Below, piece by piece: positions 59,387 to 63,860 of a DNA stretch of 63,860 nt. The position numbers and the translations under genes are program-made. The stretch is from the NCBI GenBank assembly GCA_016744875.1, contig JADGDL010000008.1, positions 1 to 63,860 of the forward strand, given 5' to 3'. Source of the stretch: Sulfurovum sp. (GTDB taxonomy: Bacteria; Campylobacterota; Campylobacteria; Campylobacterales; Sulfurovaceae). How positions within the stretch are numbered: position 1 is the first letter of the stretch; each line of letters begins with the position of its first letter. Under the pieces are notes generated by a model that saw nothing but the letters and a program-made list of their open reading frames with translations, had not been told where the DNA came from and did not search any database.

Positions 59387-60715
59387 ATGGACAATTTAAC
59401 ACCTAAAGAAATCGTTTCTTATCTCGATAAATATGTCATAGGACAAAAAGAGGCAAAGAAAACTATTGCTGTAGCACTTCGAAACCGTTACAGACGTTTA
59501 CAGCTCTCTCCCGAGATGCAGCAAGACGTTACACCCAAAAACATATTGATGATAGGTAGTACGGGGGTAGGAAAAACTGAAATTGCCAGAAGACTGGCAA
59601 AAATGATGAACCTACCTTTTATTAAAGTGGAGGCCAGTAAATACACAGAAGTAGGTTTTGTAGGTCGTGATGTAGAGTCTATGATCCGTGATCTTGCAGC
59701 GACGGCTATGGTCATTGTGCGTGAAGATGAAAATGATAAGAACAAAGAGAAGATAGAGAACTACATAGAAAATAAGATCATTGAAAAACTTCTGCCTCCT
59801 TTACCTGCTGGTGCAAGTGAACAAAAAAAGGCAGAGTATGAAGCTTCTTTTATACGTATGCAAGAGAAACTTGCAAAAGGTGAACTTGATCATCTTAAGA
59901 TTAAAGTAGAGATGCCAAATGATGTTTCTATGCCTGAAGATGGTTTGCCTCCACAGATGATACAGGTACAGGAGAGTATCGTAAAGGTACTTGGCGGTAT
60001 GAATAAGAAGGGTCCTGAAAAGGAAGTCTCTGTCAAAGATGCCCAAAAGATACTTGAAGCAGAAGCGAGCAATGAACTACTAGATGAAGAGAACCTTAAA
60101 ACATTGGCGTTGGAAAAAGTAGAGAAGGGCGGTATCGTCTTTCTTGATGAAGTAGATAAAATAGCTGTCTCTGCTAGCTCACAGAGTAGACAAGACCCAA
60201 GTAAAGAGGGTGTGCAAAGAGATTTGCTACCTATAGTGGAAGGTTCAGCTGTCCATACGAAGATTGGTACTGTGAACACAGACCATATTTTATTTATCGC
60301 TGCGGGAGCATTTCATGTCTCTAAACCAAGTGATCTTATGCCAGAACTTCAAGGACGTTTTCCTTTACGTGTAGAGTTAGATAGTTTGGATGAAGAAATT
60401 TTATATCGCATTTTGACAGAACCTCAAAATTCACTTATTAAACAGAATATTGCATTAATGGAAGTAGAAGGTCTACTTTTGGATTTTAAAGAAGAATCTT
60501 TAAGAGCTATCGCACACTATGCTTTTCTTGCCAATGAAAAAACAGAAGATATCGGAGCAAGACGATTGCATACGGTCATGGAAAAGATACTTGAAGAAAT
60601 AAGTTTTTCAGCTGATGAACATAGTGGTGAAACTTTGACTATAGATGAAGAGCTTGTGAAAGAAAAAATTGGTGAAGTCGTTGAAGATGAAGATACTACA
60701 AGGTATATACTATGA
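59387..60715 (+). CDS. hslU: ATP-dependent protease ATPase subunit HslU
   Basis: AAA+ unfoldase of 442 residues feeding HslV. Walker A GSTGVGKTEIA, Walker B IVFLDEVDKIA, an intermediate domain (about 110-230, charged) and the C-terminal helix ending EDEDTTRYIL that docks into HslV. Conserved pore motif in EVGFVGRDVE. Six bases after hslV, overlaps era by four bases. Confidence 0.98.
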   Translation: MDNLTPKEIVSYLDKYVIGQKEAKKTIAVALRNRYRRLQLSPEMQQDVTPKNILMIGSTGVGKTEIARRLAKMMNLPFIKVEASKYTEVGFVGRDVESMIRDLAATAMVIVREDENDKNKEKIENYIENKIIEKLLPPLPAGASEQKKAEYEASFIRMQEKLAKGELDHLKIKVEMPNDVSMPEDGLPPQMIQVQESIVKVLGGMNKKGPEKEVSVKDAQKILEAEASNELLDEENLKTLALEKVEKGGIVFLDEVDKIAVSASSQSRQDPSKEGVQRDLLPIVEGSAVHTKIGTVNTDHILFIAAGAFHVSKPSDLMPELQGRFPLRVELDSLDEEILYRILTEPQNSLIKQNIALMEVEGLLLDFKEESLRAIAHYAFLANEKTEDIGARRLHTVMEKILEEISFSADEHSGETLTIDEELVKEKIGEVVEDEDTTRYIL

Positions 60716-61638
60716 TGTTTGAGCATGAAAAAGATGATATAGATACAAAAGCAGGTTTTGTTGCTGTTGTAGGGCGACCTAATGCAGGTAAGAGTACACT
60801 ACTGAATTATATAGTTGGTGAAAAGCTCGCTATGGTTTCTAAAAAAGCGCAAGCAACACGTAAACGTATGAATATCATTGTGATGCATGAAAACCATCAT
60901 GGAGAAGAGTCGCAGATCATTTTTGTAGATACGCCGGGTATCCATGAAAAGGAGAGATTGCTTAATCAGTTTATGATGGATGAAGCACTCAAGGCAATGG
61001 GAGATGCGGATCTTATTATATTTCTTGCACCCATAACCGATAAGTTAACTGAATATGAGAAGTTTTTAAAGATGACTGAGGCTAGAGGAACGAAACATAT
61101 TGTACTTTTGACAAAGATGGATCATGTAAAGCAGGGTGACATTCTAAAAAAATTGGGTGAATACCAAAAATATCAAGATAGATTTGAAGCGATCATTCCA
61201 TTTTCTGTAAATAAAAAGGTAGGTAAATCACAACTTCTAGATGAAATATCCAAACATTTACCAACATCACCTTTCCTTTTTGATACAGAAATACTCACTA
61301 CAGACAATATACGTGATATCTATAAAGAGCTTATTCGTGAATCTATTTTTGAAAACTTGAGTGATGAAATACCATATGAAAGTGATGTAACCATAGAAAA
61401 AATTGATGAAACTGATAGTTTAGATACGGTTTATGCAACTATCGTTGTAGAAAAAGATACACAAAAGGGTATGATCGTTGGTGAAAAGGGTCTTGGTATT
61501 AAACGTGTAGGAAAATTGGCACGGCAACAAATGGAACTCTTTTCAGGTAAGAAAATTTATTTGGATCTGCATGTTTCAGTTAAGAAAGGCTGGAGTAAAA
61601 ACAGGGATGGACTAGAAGATATGGGCTATATTTTTTAA
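60712..61638 (+). CDS. era: GTPase Era
   Basis: Ribosome-assembly GTPase binding 16S rRNA near its 3' end. 308 residues: G1 GRPNAGKST, G3 DTPGIHE, G4 LLTKMD in place of NKxD, and the C-terminal KH domain (about 215-305, VEKDTQKGMIVGEKGLGIKRVGKLARQQME). The start lies in the hslU stop (ATGA), with a second ATG three bases on. Confidence 0.96.
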   Translation: MMFEHEKDDIDTKAGFVAVVGRPNAGKSTLLNYIVGEKLAMVSKKAQATRKRMNIIVMHENHHGEESQIIFVDTPGIHEKERLLNQFMMDEALKAMGDADLIIFLAPITDKLTEYEKFLKMTEARGTKHIVLLTKMDHVKQGDILKKLGEYQKYQDRFEAIIPFSVNKKVGKSQLLDEISKHLPTSPFLFDTEILTTDNIRDIYKELIRESIFENLSDEIPYESDVTIEKIDETDSLDTVYATIVVEKDTQKGMIVGEKGLGIKRVGKLARQQMELFSGKKIYLDLHVSVKKGWSKNRDGLEDMGYIF

Positions 61639-61794
61639 ATATACATAAAATCAATAGGTTTTATTTTTGTAAATACCCTTGTAAACAGGGCTTAATCTGG
61701 GCTATTAGGTAAAAATTGAAGTTGAATGATTAAAAAAAGTTATATTATTTTAAAAGTTTTGTGTTTTGTAAGATTGTTTTAATATTATAACATA

Positions 61795-61800
61795 TATAAT
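61795..61800 (+). promoter_or_regulatory. Predicted -10 box for the 61826 gene
   Basis: TATAAT 26 bp before the ATG, in an AT-rich 187-bp gap after era, followed by a small TTGTC-TAACA-GACAA hairpin that runs into the AAGGAAG ribosome site. Confidence 0.4.
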
Positions 61801-61825
61801 TGTCTAACAGACAAGGAAGTTTAAC

Positions 61826-63358
61826 ATGTTTTCGAAAAAAAGTTCGTCAAATTCGACCATTAAAAATGTAGTTACTCATAATGCATATGTAGATAAAAGT
61901 TACATATACAAAGATGATTCATTTAAGCCTTTAAATAAACTCACTTATAATACTTCAAACTTTATTACATCCTATATCACTAATAAAGACATCATCAGTA
62001 CTTCAGTACATTTGAGTAGAAGTATACCTGAAGAGGATATTGATGATATTCTTGATATCAAGGCTTATGAAGAGCTGGGGCTTGATCAAGCAAACAGTTA
62101 TATTATCTCTTCTATAGAGACAGAGAGTACAGGTGATGAGAGAGAATATCATATCTTTGTTGCAGAACCAGAGGTTTTAGACAGTTATTATCTTCCTGTA
62201 AAAGAAGAGACTAAGTATCTTGACCTTATTATTCCTGCACCACTTCTTTACAAGTCACTTTATACAAAAGAAATATTAGGTGATAACTCTACGCATTGTT
62301 TTGTTTATTTTACACAAAATGACGCATTTGTAACACTCTATAAAAATGGTCAATATCTTTACTCTAAGTCTATAGAATTTTCTTTAGAACAGATATACGA
62401 TAAATATTGTGAAGCAATAGGTGAAAAAGTTGATGAGAAAGAATTTTACTCTACTTTAGAATCCGAAGGGCTGAAAACCACCAATAATGATTATCAACAA
62501 AATTTTATGAAAATTTTTGCTGAAGTATTTATTACTATCAATGATATTATTATTTACGCAAAAAGAGCTTTTAATCTTGAAACTATTGATCAAATGTTCA
62601 TTGGAAGTGATAAAGGTCCAATTATAGGGTTGGATGACTACAGTCAGAATTATCTAGGCTTGCATTCATCAGACTTTAATTTTAATTATAATATTGAAAA
62701 TGACGAGTGGTATACAGATCAATTACAGTATTTGATGCTATTGTCATCACTTGATTACCTGGAAGATGAATCAGCACTTGTTAATGTTACAATGTATCCA
62801 CGTCCACCATCATTTGTTAATCGCGCCAGTGGACAATTTATAATTTCAACTTTTGCAGCAGTCTCATTGAGTTTGGCTTATCCGTTAGCTTACTTAGTAG
62901 GGTCATATATAAATGATGCGAAAATTTATGCTTTAAATATTGAAGATACTAAGTTGAAAACAGAGGCAAATAAATATAAACAAATATTGTCAGAGAAGAA
63001 AAATATTATTAAAGGTTTAGATACAGAGATCAATAAACTATCAACCATATATAATGGAAAAGCAAAAACACTAAAAGCCATTTATGAGCGTAAAGTAAAT
63101 TATCGTCTAAAATCAGGTATCTTCCATGCCATAGCTGAAGATCTTCACAAGTATGAAGTACATGTGGATCATATTGAAGGTGATGAAAATACTTTATGGT
63201 TATCAATGGTAAGTTCTGATGATCGAAAGTTTACGGAACTCATTAAATATATATCTGATAGACATTATGATGAGATTGTTGAAATTGATATTGAGAGAAT
63301 CGAAAAAGACCAAGCAAACAACTACTATAAAGGTCTGTTAAAGGTGGAACTAAGATGA
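61826..63358 (+). CDS. GspL/PilM-PilN-like membrane protein of a pilus or type II secretion system
   Basis: 510 residues. A cytosolic N-terminal half (about 1-330) has a divergent actin-like fold (paired segments such as CFVYFTQNDAFVTLYKNGQYLYS and DQMFIGSDKGPIIG), then one membrane span (about 338-362), a coiled coil (370-420) and a periplasmic ferredoxin-like domain (FHAIAEDLHKYEVHVDHIEGDENTLWLSMV). This is the layout of GspL or a PilM-PilN fusion. It is followed by a PilO/GspM-like gene, overlapping by ATGA. In Campylobacterota such genes build a type IV pilus-like or competence pseudopilus. Strong divergence makes the family call tentative. Confidence 0.65.
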   Translation: MFSKKSSSNSTIKNVVTHNAYVDKSYIYKDDSFKPLNKLTYNTSNFITSYITNKDIISTSVHLSRSIPEEDIDDILDIKAYEELGLDQANSYIISSIETESTGDEREYHIFVAEPEVLDSYYLPVKEETKYLDLIIPAPLLYKSLYTKEILGDNSTHCFVYFTQNDAFVTLYKNGQYLYSKSIEFSLEQIYDKYCEAIGEKVDEKEFYSTLESEGLKTTNNDYQQNFMKIFAEVFITINDIIIYAKRAFNLETIDQMFIGSDKGPIIGLDDYSQNYLGLHSSDFNFNYNIENDEWYTDQLQYLMLLSSLDYLEDESALVNVTMYPRPPSFVNRASGQFIISTFAAVSLSLAYPLAYLVGSYINDAKIYALNIEDTKLKTEANKYKQILSEKKNIIKGLDTEINKLSTIYNGKAKTLKAIYERKVNYRLKSGIFHAIAEDLHKYEVHVDHIEGDENTLWLSMVSSDDRKFTELIKYISDRHYDEIVEIDIERIEKDQANNYYKGLLKVELR

Positions 63359-63860
63359 AATTTTTAGAAAACAAACTAGAAGCATTAGATACATATTTTG
63401 CTCCTAAAAAAGAGAGTGAAAAATGGATAGTGATCTTAGGCATTGCCGGAGTAATCGCATATCTAGGTTATTCTTTACTTTTACCGTATACTGAAGACAT
63501 GTACAACACCAGTGAAAGAACTAAAAAAAGTGTACAAAAGAGCATAGCAGATAGCAATACATATTTGAGATCTATCACTGTGGGTGGTGATAGAGACTAC
63601 TATGTAAAAAAGTTTGATCAGGATATTAGTAGAAAAAAGAATAATATTGTTACGCTAAATAATAATATAAAATTTATCAATACTAACCTGGAGAAATTAT
63701 CTGATATGCTGTTTAATCAGAAATCATGGTCAAGATTTTTGAATTCAATTACTACTAAAGCTGAAATACAAAATGTTGATCTTCAATACATTACTAACAG
63801 ATATGTAGACAATAATGGTAGCTTTGGACATGTACTTGAAATAGGTGTAGGATGTAAAGG
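63355..63860 (+). CDS. PilO/GspM-like protein (3' truncated by window edge)
   Basis: 168 codons are visible: a short cytosolic start (MKFLENKLEALDTYF), a membrane span (about 24-43, WIVILGIAGVIAYLGYSLLL), then a coiled coil and the beginning of a periplasmic domain that runs off the window. Topology and coupling to the GspL/PilM-N-like gene (ATGA overlap) suggest PilO or GspM, an inner-membrane platform subunit. The call rests on context. Confidence 0.65.
   Translation, partial: MKFLENKLEALDTYFAPKKESEKWIVILGIAGVIAYLGYSLLLPYTEDMYNTSERTKKSVQKSIADSNTYLRSITVGGDRDYYVKKFDQDISRKKNNIVTLNNNIKFINTNLEKLSDMLFNQKSWSRFLNSITTKAEIQNVDLQYITNRYVDNNGSFGHVLEIGVGCK

Noticed and set aside
1..63860. CRISPR array, insertion sequence or prophage
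   Set aside because: No spaced direct repeats, transposase, integrase or phage structural gene was seen anywhere in the window.

Overview
The window looks like chromosomal DNA of a free-living, AT-rich Campylobacterota (epsilonproteobacterium), most probably a Sulfurovum-like marine sulfur oxidiser. The reasons are blocks of gene order I remember from Campylobacter/Helicobacter (murJ-cysS-msbA-pyrD-M16 peptidase-dapA-SDR; metG with a Mur-like neighbour, then a tiny Cys protein, fbp, mobB, lipoprotein, lytic transglycosylase, yggT, gltX; argG, rplI, hslV, hslU, era), extended -10 promoters without a clear -35, and tightly overlapping genes (TAATG and ATGA junctions). I see no rRNA, tRNA, insertion sequence, prophage or CRISPR array. 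Species assignment is inference.

Layout. 0-3.4 kb is an oxidative-stress island: a 2-Cys peroxiredoxin and a PerR-like Fur regulator run rightwards and converge on a leftward set that I read as a nickel superoxide dismutase cluster (NiCoT-type Ni transporter sodT, an ankyrin-repeat protein, the enzyme precursor sodN with an intact HCxxPCxxY nickel hook, and its serine/lysine maturation peptidase sodX). 3.5-18.2 kb is mostly leftward housekeeping: yggS, rseP, two tandem TorF-type porins, pgsA, a FabL-like enoyl reductase, dapA, an M16 peptidase, pyrD, an outer membrane barrel, msbA, cysS, murJ. 18.3-19.9 kb is a small accessory patch with two genes that look interrupted (a DUF4405-type membrane protein split at a GTGA junction, and a twin-CX3C secreted protein followed in frame by 35 open codons) and the only gene-free stretch over 300 bp, which carries a perfect FNR-type palindrome.

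19.9-33.8 kb carries glnS with a YqeY tail, ruvA, an orphan Tat/lipoprotein TRAP receptor, a methyltransferase, a degenerate Mur-ligase-like protein, metG, fbp, mobB, a lytic transglycosylase, yggT and gltX. 33.9-46.6 kb mixes small signalling and membrane genes (CZB protein, DEDDh exonuclease, psd, a PDC-sensor membrane protein, HAD phosphatase, TrmN6-like methylase, YkgJ, TPR proteins), trpC, yqeY, and a leftward pdxJ-pdxA-M23 peptidase-bactofilin unit (vitamin B6 plus cell shape). 46.7-50.4 kb holds a thioredoxin-like protein and a divergent pair of a cytosolic histidine kinase and a REC-GGDEF-EAL protein. 50.4-58.3 kb has argG with an unusual 54-residue tail, an M3 oligopeptidase and a leftward mlaA-mlaC-RND lipid-transport operon. 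58.4 kb to the end is a rightward rplI-hslV-hslU-era operon followed by a GspL/PilM-PilN-like gene and the start of a PilO/GspM-like gene that runs off the window.

The most distinctive content is the four-gene Ni-SOD cluster with an embedded ankyrin gene, followed by the two interrupted genes at 18.3-19.6 kb and the GlnRS-YqeY fusion coexisting with a short GltX.
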